The notes beneath the pieces were generated by a model, which was given only the letters and a program-made list of their open reading frames with translations, was not told the origin of the DNA and made no database searches. Shown piece after piece: positions 22,698 to 32,811 of a stretch of 64,000 nucleotides of DNA. The stretch covers positions 24,805 through 88,804 of the forward strand of contig VLJF02000875.1 of the NCBI GenBank assembly GCA_008360975.2. Direction: 5' to 3'. The translations under genes were made by a program, and so were the position numbers. Origin of the DNA: Lichenostomus cassidix (lineage: Eukaryota > Chordata > Aves > Passeriformes > Meliphagidae). The first letter of the stretch is position 1, and every line of letters begins with the position of its first letter.

Positions 22698-22929
22698 CCT
22701 GCAGGGATGGATGGCAAAATCCAGGCAGCAGGGAGTGTTCAGGACTGACAGCAGTTTTTGGGAACAGGTGAGAAGCAGGGTGACAGGGACGCTCTCAGAG
22801 CAGGGCGAAGGACGTGCTGACACAGGGGCGACTGGTTGTGTTGTGCCCTTGGCTGGGCGATGGCAGTCCCAGCTGGAACACCAACTGTGACATGACAGCA
22901 GATCCAGGACCACACCCCTGTGGACCATG

Positions 22930-23120
22930 GCAACCACATAATGATGGAATCCCTGAATGGTTTTCCTTGGGATGGACCCTGAAGATCATCTTGTTCCAAG
23001 CTGAGCAAGCTCCCAGCAGAGCAGGTTGCTCAGAGTGCTGTCCCAGGTGGCCTTGGATGTTCCCAGGGATGAGGCATGCACAGCCCCTGTGCACAGCCTG
23101 GGCCAGTGCCTCAGCGCCCT
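22930..23120 (-). mobile_element. CR1 3' region, antisense, upstream of acidic gene B
   Basis: Same CR1 words as at 19512 (GAAGATCATCTTGTTCCAAG, GTGGCCTTGGATGTTCCCAG), part of the duplicated unit. Confidence 0.8.
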
Positions 23121-23129
23121 CAGTGTAAA

Positions 23130-24980
23130 ATAGCAGAGTCCTAAAATGCAACCCAAATCAGCCTCATTGGCCCCTTGGCCAGGCCATGGGTCCATACCCA
23201 GCTCAGCTCGGAGCTCCCTGTGCTCCCACAAGCACAGAGCCCAAAGCAAACCCCGCCTAAGGGGACACAGCATCTCAGTGTCTGTGCCACGCTGGCTCCC
23301 TCCACCCTGGGGTGCCACAGAGCAAAGATTTTCCCAAAGCATGTCTGGGTCCTGGGCACAGGAGACGCTGCAAAAGCCAGAGGCCCCACTTCTGGCACAG
23401 AGGTACCTCTGTGGCCCTGCAGCCCAGTTAAAGGAGATGGACAAGTCATACAAATCTTCAGGGTGTTTATTGTCAGGATAGAAATTACTTCATACAAAAG
23501 AAGAATTTAAAAACAGCACTCCCTGGCTCTCAGAAATAAATATACATATATATATATGCACACATATATATTGACAGAAAGAATAATTTTCTGCTATGTG
23601 ATTTTAAAACCAAACAAGATTAATACCAGTCTCCAAACTACTCTGCCAAACCAGTGCAAGGGGATCTAAGAATTCCTGCCGCCCACCTTGCCATGGGAGC
23701 CTAGCTGGGCATCAGACTGGGCATCAGGCATCCTCCTGCTGCCTGCACCGCCCAGCTCTCCTTGCCCCACCATTTGCTAGCAGATGCTTGGACAACAGAA
23801 GCTCTCGGGGTGCCACCACTGTAGGTTTCTTCTCTTGCAAAGCAGCCTGCCAGGCTCTGGGGCGGCTGTGCCATCCAAGTCACTCTGCAGGACACCAGGT
23901 GTCACATCTGTCCAATGACCTGCCTGCCCACACGGCTGCTCCCCCTCAGCCCAGACCTACCAAAGAACGACAACTGAACCCCTTGGCTTCGCAGCAGGGG
24001 CTTTGCTGGATTTGCCCAAAGGACTCCACCAGGAAGACGTGCTCCTCCAGCGCTGGTGAGGCCATGGCCCGCTGAGAGTTCATGTCTGCCTGCTGGATTC
24101 CCACAGCACAGATCTCGATGCCAGCGTTTTGCAACAAAATTGCAAACTCTTTGTTGCAAACTGCCATGGAATAACCAGGAGCAGGGAATTTATGGGCACA
24201 GGATTGCCTGCCATCCTCATGTTGCATTCTGTTCTGTGTGCAGCACCCATTGCCCCAGCAACCCACAGAGCAGTCCCCATCCCTCACGGCTCATGCTCTT
24301 CTCCATGAAAACCACTTTCTGATCGTCCTTCCAAAGCCACAAGACCCCAGGTGTGTGATGCTTGAGGGTGTTGTGGCACATGTTGCATTTTCCCAGCCAC
24401 AGCAAGGCTCTCCAGTTGGTGTTCCCTGGCAATGGAAAGGAGGGAGATCAGTAGCCCCTGGTCCCCCAGCCTTAGCAGGGTACACAGAGCAGCCAAGCAA
24501 CAGCTTGAGCCCAGCAAAGCAGCCCTAGTCCCCCAGCAGGTGATGCAAAGCTTTCAGCCTGATGATGAGCTCCATCTATCCTCCATCTATCCCTTCTTCC
24601 ATCCATGCATGCATGCGTGCATCCATGCCCAGGTGATGGCTCAGGGAGCTCCCCTCAGCTCCGGGGTGCCCGGGAGCAGGGGGTGCCCACAGCCCAGTGC
24701 TCCTTAGCGCTGGTGTCTGGTGCCACCTGGTGCAGTGCCATTGGTGAGGCTCTGCAGGGCCACGCAGGCTGGGCCCTGCTCCCAGATGTGATGCCATGGG
24801 AAAGAGCCCGGTGGGCTCTGTCTCTACAAATACCAAGTGTGTATGGAGCTCAGAGTGGGACCGCTCTGGGCACAGGTACCCCCAACACAGCGCTCGCTCC
24901 CACACACCTCCAGGCCAGACAACCTGGAGCAAGTGGAAACCACAACTCTGCAGATGCTGCATGTGCCCAAAGCAAATGGA
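23130..24980. other. Sequence unique to the gap between units B and C
   Basis: Not shared with the array. It contains a TA-rich patch (23540-23575), a possible von Willebrand A-domain remnant (23958-24175), and near 24910-24990 the downstream flank of copy C, which resembles 29640-29740. Otherwise nothing recognised. Confidence 0.5.
23958..24175 (-). pseudogene. Possible von Willebrand factor A-domain remnant
   Basis: The minus strand gives EFAILLQNAGIEICAVGIQ followed by ALEEHVFLVESFGQI. This fits the second half of a vWA fold: an amphipathic helix, the buried AVGI strand, and the HVFLVESF strand with its helix. Such domains occur in collagens and matrilins. The preceding half, with the DxSxS metal-binding motif, was not found in frame, so I take this as a remnant. 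Confidence is low because the match is short and judged from memory of the family pattern. Confidence 0.25.
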
Positions 24981-25011
24981 AAGAGAGCTGGGGTGTGAAA
25001 AATAAAGATTG

Positions 25012-25017
25012 TTTATT
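25012..25017 (-). terminator. Poly(A) signal of acidic gene C
   Basis: AATAAA on the minus strand in the context TCTGTAAATAAACAATC, overlapping a Pumilio-type TGTAAATA. The same arrangement is at 29744-29749 (copy D) and 33990-33995 (relic E). Confidence 0.55.
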
Positions 25018-25216
25018 TACAGAAGAGCAGCAACAAAAATGAACTCCAGAACATATTTACATTGTAAGAATCTTTATAACAACAACAATCTATAGAACGT
25101 ATTTACATAAGAACCTATCTAACAACAATGTAGAGAACGTATTTACAGATGATAACACTATCTAAAATCTACGCAGGAAAAACAACAGAAGAACTCTCTC
25201 AAAAAACGTATGTACA
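25014..25216 (-). promoter_or_regulatory. Five Pumilio-type elements in the 3' UTR of acidic gene C
   Basis: TGTACATA (25216-25209) and TGTAAATA at 25147-25140, 25107-25100, 25061-25054 and 25021-25014, all on the gene's sense strand. This is the largest set among the copies. Confidence 0.6.
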
Positions 25217-25597
25217 GGTGGGTGTCATCCACGCCTCAGATCGCCATCAGTCCTGGAAGAAAAGCAAGCAGCACGGTCACTGCAGTCAGGCCCTGAGGGT
25301 TTGTTCCCTGTGCCCCCAGGCTGGCACACGCTGGCAGAGCAGGACTGTGCCGCCAGCACTGAGGCCGGCTGGGGCGGGGAGCTGGGCCCAGCTGCTGGGA
25401 CGGGGCTGGCGTGGCCCAAAGCAAGCGCAGGGCAGGCCGGGGGTGGTGCTTGTGCCACCAGAATGCAGGGATGCCCCGGGTCCCCGTGTCCCTGAGCAGG
25501 GCCACCCAGCCCAGCCCCAGCCTGGCGGCAGGGGAGCCACTGTGCCTGTGGGCAGGGCATGGGGAGCACGTGCCTGTCCTGCTGCCTGTGTTGGTCT

Positions 25598-26039
25598 TCA
25601 TCCCAAGACCATGTCCTCCTCCTCATCTTCCTGGTCGACATCCATCTCCTCAACACAATCTTCCGTTTCCACCTCCATTTGTTCCTCCGTCTCCTCCTCC
25701 TCCACCTCCATGTCTTCGTCCATCTCCTCATCCACCTCCATCGCTTCATCCACCTCCTCCTCATCCACCTCCATCGCTTCCTCTATCTCCTCCTCGTCTA
25801 CCTCCATCTCTTCCACTCCGTTCTCTTCTAGATCTATAACCATTCTTTCCTCTTCATCAAACTTTCTATCAACTTCCATCTCCTCTTCATGGTCTCTGAC
25901 AGCCTGCACAGGGAGCAAAACCTCAGAGTGGGGTCCCTGTCCCACAGCATCCCCTCACAGCTCCAGCCCACCCGGGCTGCCATGGGGTGTCCACCTCCAT
26001 GGAATGGCACTGTACCTCCATTGGGACAAATGGGAGCAT
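25598..26039 (-). CDS. Small acidic EEMEVD-repeat protein, copy C (two exons)
   Basis: Exon 1 is 26039-26016 (MLPFVPME) and exon 2 is 25903-25598, with a 112-nt intron. At 109 residues this is the longest copy; the extra length is additional AMEVDEEEVDEAMEVDEEMD-type steps. It ends DMVLG like A and B. The frame is intact and both splice sites match the other copies. The neighbouring 3' UTR has five Pumilio-type sites and a canonical AATAAA, so this copy has the most complete gene structure. Confidence 0.65.
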
Positions 26040-26279
26040 CCTGCAGGGATGGATGGTAAAATCCAGGCAGCAGGGAGCGTTCAGGACTGACGGCACTATT
26101 GGGGAACGGGTGAGAAGCAGGGTGGCAGTGGTGCTCTCAGAGCAGGGTGAAGCACGTGGGTCACACAGGGGCGACTGGTTGTGTTGTGCCCTTGGCTGGG
26201 CGATGGCAGTCCCAGCTGGAACACCAACTGTGACATGACAGCAGATCCAGGACCACACCCCTGTGGACCATGGCAACCA

Positions 26280-26650
26280 CAGAATGATGGAATCCCTGAA
26301 TGGTTTTCCTTGGGATGGACCCTGAAGATCATCTTGTTCCAAGCTGAGCAAGCTCCCAGCAGAGCAGGTTGCTCAGAGTGCTGTCCCAGGTGGCCTTGGA
26401 TGTTCCCAGGGATGAGGCATGCACAGCCTCCGTGCACAGCCTGGGCCAGTGCCTCAGCACCCCCAGTGTAAAATGCCAGTTTCCTTAGAGACAAGCTAAA
26501 TTGACCCCCTTGCAGTTGAAAGTCATTCCCCCTTCTCCTCTCCCCACATCTTTCCCAGTGGTCCCTGCAAGTCCTGCATGGCTGCAGTGAGGCTTTCCCA
26601 TGGCCTTCTGCAGCCTGAGCATCCCCAACTCTGTCTTCACTGGAGGTTAG
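26280..26650 (-). mobile_element. CR1 3' region, antisense, upstream of acidic gene C
   Basis: Same CR1 fragment as at 19512, extending through GGTCCCTGCAAGTCCTGCAT. Part of the duplicated unit. Confidence 0.75.
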
Positions 26651-27139
26651 AAAGTCAAGCAAAACAGGCAGAAGCACTGCTGGGCTCCTTCTTTTCCACT
26701 CTGGCAACCACCTTCTCCTTCCCTGAGCCCTAGGTGTGAGTGTAAGTCATCTCCTAGTCTGCCATTTCTGCAAGCCACACGAGTCATTTTGATCCTGGAA
26801 ACCTCAGCAGACATACTTTATTTTTCCCTTTCCAGTACAAACACTTTTTCAGCTTTTAAAATCTGAACAATTTTTAAAAACAATAGGACACAGCCTTTTA
26901 ACAGGATTGCTTATCAACTGCCTCGGAAAGCTGCCCATGCAAGGACAACCCGTGGGCACCATTTCCTTACTCCGCGAGCAAGTTAAAAAAATGCCCAGTT
27001 TTCTACCAAGTTCCTTTCACTTTTTAAACATGACTAGCTGAGAGCTGAAATAAAAAACTGCCCGTAGCTTCAAGTGACTAGGCAGGAACAGTACAAACAT
27101 AGCATCATTTTCCGGAAGGTCAGACTTCTTCCTTTTCAT

Positions 27140-27960
27140 AGTTTTGTTATGGGCAGTCCTGGCTCCCTCTTTTCTGGGGAAGTTCTTCCTGCTCAGCCAC
27201 TCCAAGGCAGCCCTGGCCAGGGTACAGGGAACCTGGCACTTGGCTTGCTTTTCTCTTTGCTTTTCTCCCTGGTGGGAGGGGATGGAAAGGGGGCTTAGGC
27301 AGGATGCTCCCCCTCACCTGCGCGGTGAGGACTCCCCTGGCCCATCCCAAAGTACTGAGGGTTGGCTTGATACTCCTTCCTTGGGCTGGAGAAGAAAAAT
27401 AGGTTTTGATGTCTAAGAGCAGGTTTTGCAGAATGCCCAATGGCAGCTGGGGCTCGTTCCTCAGCTGGAGAAGCATGTCAGCAGCTGGAGAGCAGCTCCA
27501 GATCAGCAAAGGCCAGAGCAGCGAGAGTGGAGTCTGGTGCTGTGAGCATGTGGCAGGGCTGGGCAAGTGCTGTGGGGCCAGGTGTCCTCTCCATGCCCCC
27601 CCAGCTGATGGTTCATGCTCCTCTGGCGGGGGAAGGAGTTCTTAGTGCATCAGGGGAGCATGAAGTGGCCAAGTGGAGTCCGAGGTCCCTGTGGTCCTCC
27701 CCAGCCTGGAAGCATGTTTCAGGCAGCTCAGGCAGTTTTTGCTGGGGGAGAAAAGGTGGCCACGTGCATCTCTGCTGGGAGCTGCTGCTGCTGCTGCTTT
27801 GTGCTGCTTGGAGCACAGAGCTGCTCCTTTATGCACTTGGGGGCATCAGGGAGGGAAGTGTGGTGCACAAGAGCAGGGACAGCCTGGTGAGGGTGACAGG
27901 CACTGTGTGGGAGCCAAAGGCTGGCTGGTGTGGATGGGTTCATGAGCTATAGTGCTGAGC
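27140..27960 (-). other. Second copy of the 20350-21175 block
   Basis: Only scattered substitutions separate it from the first copy. The MLLQLRNEPQLPLG frame and its GTGAGG donor are kept, while the overlapping frame starting at 27816 now meets an early stop. The weak TATA (GTGCATAAAGGAGC) is also kept. Confidence 0.3.
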
Positions 27961-28091
27961 TGATAGAAAAATATGTTCCTCTGCTGTAAAGTGCCAGAGT
28001 TGCTTCCATGGAGGCTTTTTAATTTCCTCCTCATCCTAGTGTTGAAGTCCCATTGGCTGATCAGTGGAGGGTGCCCATGCTGGGCTCCCAG

Positions 28092-28500
28092 GGAGAGGCA
28101 GATTCTGTGTGCAGCAGCTCTGTGGGACAAGGCTGGAGCTGCTCAGCAATGTGGAGAAGCTTTTCCAGCCTGCCTGTTCATGGCAAACCAGAGTCCTCTA
28201 AAGCCTGGCTCCTTTCTAAAGGTGGTGGTTTTTCACTGTTATATTTCTTGATGAGCCTCTAGCAGAGCTGTTTTTACCTCTGCTATGACCAGTGTTGCAG
28301 ACAGTCGCGCTAGCTGCACTTTGGTAGCTGAAACTGCCCACCCACTTGTAACCGTCGATGGAAGATGTTGAGGTTTTGAGTGTTCTGGACTAAAAGCAAT
28401 AATAACTAGTGCCTTAATGCAGGCTGCCTCTCGTCTGCTCTAGCCCTGTGGACAGAAGTGGGAGCCAGGCTCCAAGTCCTTTTCAGACGTGATTGGACTT
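28092..28500. repeat. Truncated start of a further array unit
   Basis: Matches 17915-18335 and 21300-21700 (GAGAGGCAGATTCTGTG to GTCCTTTTCAGACGTGATTG), then ends inside what would be the 3' UTR (ATGTATTTAAAAGG). No acidic gene follows; the CpG-rich segment at 28556 begins instead. Confidence 0.8.
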
Positions 28501-28555
28501 ATTCTGCGGAAGGAACAAAAATGGACTCCATCATGTATTTAAAAGGTAAATACTG

Positions 28556-29735
28556 GTTCTTTCCGCTTCTCTCATCGTTTCTAAAGGCATTCACACCCTT
28601 TTCTCCTCCCAGCCGGGAGACTCAGCAGCTCCTGGGAAGAGCAGGGCACATCAGGCATGGCTCTGCTCCACCAGCCAGGCAAGGCACTGGCCTTGGCGAT
28701 TGCCAAAGCCTGGCAGCTCTGCAGTTGCTCGCAGCTGGAGCAGCTCGGCTCCCGGAGCCTCCAGCGCCGGCCGAGCCCCCTTTGCCCCAAGGTGCTGCCG
28801 GCCCTGCTGCGGCTGCCGTGGGCAGCGGGTGTCCGGGCAGCTCCGTGCCTGCCCCGCCCGTGCTCGGGGAGCGCCGTGCTCGGAGGGGACGCTGCCCGGG
28901 CAGGAGCTGAGCTCGGGCACCTGTTGGCCCTCGGGCTCCTGTGGGAGCCCCAGCCCCGCAGCCCCAGCCCCGCAGCCCCAGCCCCGCAGCCGCTGCCAGC
29001 ATCGCACCCCGCCGGGACTCTGTGCCGGCAGCCAGCGCCGACCGTACAGCCACCTCCGGGCATCCACGGCCCCTGCCCAGCACGGCCTGCACTGCCCCAT
29101 CCAGGGCTCACCCGAGTCGGGCTCAGGCTCCAGTGGCTGCTGCCAGCAGCAGGAAATCGGGCAGCGCCAGGATCACCTGGCGTGGCTTTCGTCTCTTGAA
29201 CGATGGCACAGAAATGTAATGCACGGGAGGAGCAAAGCCCAGAGCCCTTGGAGGCTCCAAGCCTTAACCATCAGCCCCTGCAGCTCCAAAAGCTGCTCCC
29301 CGCAGCCTGGCTCCAGCAATTCCCAAGGCTGTCATGGCCTTCAGAGCATGACAGGGATTTGTCATCCCTGCAGCCTGATGCCAGCTCTCGGCCCAGGACT
29401 CCCGAAGGCTCAAGGAGGAAGGCCGGCAGAAGGTTTTTTACCTGTTTGGTGGCATCGCTGCAGAGGCTGCTCCTGCCAGAGTCGCCTCTCTGATGGTGAC
29501 AGACATGCTCCTGGGGACACTGCTCTGCCTCAGCCCAGGAACACGGGCAGCGCCCAGTGCCGGGAGCAGCGTGAGTGAAAGCTCCCCGTGCGCAGAGAGC
29601 CCCAGCCCTGGGGTGGCCGTGCCAGCAGCCCCAGAGACCTCCAGCCCCAGGGACCTGGAGCAACCCCAAACCACAACGCAGCAAACACTACCTGTGCCCA
29701 AAGGACTCGCAAAGAAAGCTGGGGTGTGGAAAACA
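28556..29735. repeat. GC-rich segmental duplication, copy 1
   Basis: Near-identical to 32812-33980. It contains a CpG-rich core (28740-29060) with a short GCCCCAGCCCCGCA tandem run. Long frames are open on both strands but none has a recognisable domain, and small indels between the copies shift them. It may hold a promoter for either strand. It lies directly downstream of the 3' end of acidic gene D and was duplicated with it. Confidence 0.75.
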
Positions 29736-29743
29736 AATGACAA

Positions 29744-29920
29744 TTTATTTACAGAAGAGCAGCAACAACAACATGCTGCAGAACGTATTCACAATAGAAG
29801 GATCTTATAACAACAACAATCTATAGAACGTATTTACAGTGGAAAGTTCTAACTAAAAACTGGAATCTAATCAACATATTTACAAAAGGTCATAACAAGA
29901 ATGAAAAGAACATATGTACA
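29744..29920 (-). promoter_or_regulatory. Poly(A) signal and four Pumilio-type elements of acidic gene D
   Basis: AATAAA (29749-29744), TGTAAATA at 29753-29746, 29838-29831 and 29884-29877, and TGTACATA at 29920-29913. Spacing differs from copies A-C but the element set is kept. Confidence 0.6.
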
Positions 29921-30296
29921 GGAAAATGTGTCCATCATCTCCATCAGTCCTGGAAGAAAAGGAAGCAGCAGGGTCACTCCAGCCCGGCCCTGAGGGCTGT
30001 TCCCTGTGCCCCCAGGCTGGCACACGCTGGCACAGGGGCACTCTGCTGCCAGCACTGAGCCTGGCTGGGGCTGGGAGCCGTGCCTCAGGCACTGGCACGG
30101 GGCTGGTGTGGCCCAAAGCAAGCGCAGGGCAGGCCGGGGGTGGCGCTTGCGCCGCCAGAATCCAGGGATCCCCCCGGGGCGCTGTGTCCCTGAGCAGGGC
30201 CACCCAGCCCAGCCCCAGCCTGGCGGCAAGGGACCCACTGTGCCTGTGGGCTCGGCATGGGGAGCACCTACCTGTCCTGCTGCTGGGGCTCCATCC

Positions 30297-30672
30297 TCAT
30301 CCCAGGACCATGGGCTCCTCCTCATCCACCTCATCCACCTCCATGGCCTCTTCTTCCACCACAACATCCACTTCCATGGCCTCTTCTTCCTCCGTCCCAT
30401 CCACTTCCATCTGCTCCACTTCTTCTTCGATGTCCACCTCCATCTCTTCTTCCAACTCCGCCTCATCAATGTCCATCATCTCCTCAACATCAATCATCAC
30501 GTCCACCTCCATATCCTCCTCAGTGTCTCTGGCAGGCTGCATCAGGTAGCACAAGCTCACGGTGGGGTCCCTGTCCCACAGCATCCCCACAGGGCCCCAG
30601 CCTGCCCGGGCAGCTGGGGGTGCCCAGCTCCATGGAATGGCACTGTACCTCCACTGGGACGGGAGAGCGCAT
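30297..30672 (-). CDS. Small acidic EEMEVD-repeat protein, copy D (divergent, two exons)
   Basis: Exon 1, 30672-30649, encodes MRSPVPVE and uses the same GAG/GTACAG donor. Exon 2, 30536-30297, follows GATGCAG. The intron is again 112 nt. The 87-residue product reads PARDTEEDMEVD, then MDIDEAELEEEMEVDIEEEV and later AMEVDVVVEEEAMEVDEVDE, ending PMVLG. It is much more diverged than A-C yet keeps frame, splice sites and both termini, which argues for selection on the protein. The alternative second donor present in A-C is lost here (GAGCTG), which favours the first donor as the real one. Confidence 0.6.
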
Positions 30673-30859
30673 CTTGCTGGGATCGGTGGTGGGATCCAGG
30701 CAGCAGGATGAACTCAGGACCAATGGATCCATTGGGAGCAGCTCAACAGCTAGAAGGGTGTAGGGCGCAGGGAGCAGGGAGCAGGGCGCACGCTGGCCTC
30801 CTCGCTGGCTCCAGGGACAATGGTTGTGTTGTGCTCAACAGCAGGAGCTGGAGGCTCCA

Positions 30860-30910
30860 CCTGCAACATGGGCTGTGACATCACAATTCTGGGAGCTGGG
30901 ATGTCACAGG
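30860..30910 (-). promoter_or_regulatory. CRE-like palindrome upstream of acidic gene D
   Basis: On the minus strand TTGTGATGTCACAGC, with TGTGACATCCCAGC next to it, about 200 bases before exon 1. Copies A-C have the diverged form TGTCATGTCACAG at the matching place (for example near 19475). No TATA box is seen. Confidence 0.4.
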
Positions 30911-30944
30911 AGCTCCAGGGCCACTCTGCACTGGGGGCTCAGGA

Positions 30945-31640
30945 TCGTAGAACGTCCAAATCCTTGAATGATTTGGATTTGACAGAACTCTTCAGATGAT
31001 CTCTCTCCAACCTGAGCAACCTCCCACCGGACAGGGATGCTCAGGACCACGTCTAAGTTGGCCTTGGATGTTTCCAGGGCTGGGACATCCGCAGCCACTC
31101 TGCACAGCCTGTGCCATTGCCCACTACACTCGCAAGAAATAACATTTTCCTAACATCCAATCCATTCCTACTCGCAGTTTGAAGCCATGCCCTTGTCGTG
31201 TCACTACAGCTCCCAACAAAGAGTTGCTCTCCCGCTTCCCTGTGGTCCCTTCACACCCTGCAAAGGTGCTGGGAGGTCTCCACGCAACCTTCTCTTGTCC
31301 AGCCTCAACAGCTCCAACTTTCTCAGCCTGTCTTCACACGGCAGGTGCTCCAGTGCCCTCAGCAATGCCGTGGGCTATTCTGCACTTGCTCCATCAGTTG
31401 CCCGTCCTCCTGCTGTTGGGGAGCCCAGAGCTGGAGGCAGCCCTGCAGCTGGGCTGTCCTGAGAGGGGAGGAGACAGGCAGGATGTCCTCGCCGCCCTGC
31501 TGCCCACGCTGTGAGATGACCCTGGCGTGTGTGTGTGGGGGTTCTGGGCTGCCACTGCCCAGGGCTGGCTCCTGCTGGGATGCAGATGTGAGGCTGGTGT
31601 CCAGCTCTTGTTCTCTTGGCTGCACACAAACAAACATCAC
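30945..31640 (-). mobile_element. CR1 LINE 3' region, antisense, fairly long
   Basis: From AGGATCGTAGAACGTCCAAA through CTTCAGATGATCTCTCTCCA, GGCCTTGGATGTTTCCAGGG, CAGCCTCAACAGCTCCAACT, TTCTCAGCCTGTCTTCACAC to the ORF2 C-terminal part near 31600. Diverged but continuous. Confidence 0.75.
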
Positions 31641-32079
31641 AGCCCTGTCTCCTCACCAGCCACCCGTGGCTTCAAAAGTTCATAGCACAGGTCACACGCC
31701 AGCTCCCGCCCCACTGCTTTTGCCGCAGCCTCACAGTTCAATCTTCAACGTGCTGGGAAACTGCCCAGTGTCATTCTGTTACTCCAACGGATACACAAAC
31801 GTTTCCTTGTGCCGACTGCGAATCGTTTTTCTAGTTACACTGTTGCATTGGTGGTACTGACCCAGAGTTCTTTCAATTCATTCCACTTGTTCAGAGGGCA
31901 GAGTGAGTTAGGACTGGCTTTGTACATAGGCACAAAAATGTAGCAATGATCTGGTGAGCTATGGATTTATTTCCATCCAAATACGACTCTTCCTAATACA
32001 GAAATCAGCCTCTCAATTACCCACACTGCCATTTCAAGTCCTTTTGCTGGGAAAAGTACTACCTGCAACTACACGGAAG
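31641..32079. other. No gene recognised
   Basis: Ordinary composition; short frames only. Possibly further decayed CR1. Confidence 0.4.
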
Positions 32080-32580
32080 TGTTCTGAAATCTATTCCCCG
32101 GGTGTCCCCAAGGGAGGACGCCCAGCAGAGCCACAGCCTTGGCTCTATGTGACACGAGGACAGAGAGCAGCCGTGTGCCCCGATCGACCGCGGCAGGGGG
32201 AGCGCAAATCCACGGCGACAGGGGGAGGAACACATCTCCGTTTTCACTGTAGCCCGGAGCAGCCCAGAGCCTGCTGAGCACCTGGGAGCATCTCCCTGCC
32301 CTGGCACTGACCAGCGACCTCCCCTGGGGACACCCGTGTGTGGAAAATCACACCGCCAAAGGCCAGTGTCCACAAGAGAGCAAAAAGAGTCCTGCAAAAG
32401 TCGCCTTGATTTAGATAAAGGGAAAGAGTTCGCTCGGCCATTCCCCTGCGGGGTCTCTCTCAAGTGTCTGGAGGGTGCAGCCTCTTTTTGATCTGAAAGT
32501 GCCGATCATATGTTGCCCTCTGCCTTTCCCCATTGGCTGAGGTACTAGGAAGGGACAGGCTTCCCAAACCACTTACTACA
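32080..32580 (-). mobile_element. LTR, antisense, with a remnant of internal ERV sequence
   Basis: On the minus strand a polypurine tract (AAAGGGGGAATA) precedes TGTAGTAAGTGG. The LTR then carries CAGCCAATGGGG, a weak TATA-like CTTTATCTAAATC, and ends near TTCAGAACA at 32080, giving TG...CA ends and about 501 bp. Sequence up to about 32800 on the other side of the polypurine tract is probably the last part of the ERV. No coding remnant is recognisable. Confidence 0.5.
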
Positions 32581-32811
32581 TATTCCCCCTTTGACGTGAG
32601 TCCCCCACCCCGCATCATGCGCTGTCTGATCACTAAAATTAGCTCTGAGCCCACCCTGGGCCCAGAAATTAATCCCCGTCAATCTCTCAAGCCCGCACCT
32701 TTTTTCCTAGAGTTCACAGGTGCAGGCTGAGCTTGGTTCGGTAACAAACCTGCACGGTTTGATGTTCCTACAGACCCCTCTCGTTTCTCTCCACAACCTG
32801 ACTGCTTCTTT

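Larger units (their letters stand above)
21300..23130. repeat. Tandem unit B of the acidic-protein array (partial)
   Basis: Same order as unit A up to the CR1 tail near 23120. It then continues into unrelated sequence (23130-24980), so the 20350-type upstream block is missing from this copy. Confidence 0.8.
25000..28090. repeat. Tandem unit C of the acidic-protein array
   Basis: Collinear with unit A: Pumilio-site 3' UTR (25012-25216), acidic gene (25598-26039), CR1 tail (26280-26650), a block like 19850-20340, and the block 27140-27960 that matches 20350-21175. The restart at 28092-28500 matches 21300-21720 and then breaks off. Confidence 0.85.

Noticed and set aside
17694..28262. A conserved plus-strand frame ending GGGCSLLYLLMSL in three array units
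   Set aside because: The conservation is fully explained by recent duplication; its start differs in each copy and no promoter or splice signal is present.
28581..29199. Overlapping long frames on both strands of the CpG-rich duplication
   Set aside because: High GC leaves all frames open; indels between the two copies do not respect any one frame.
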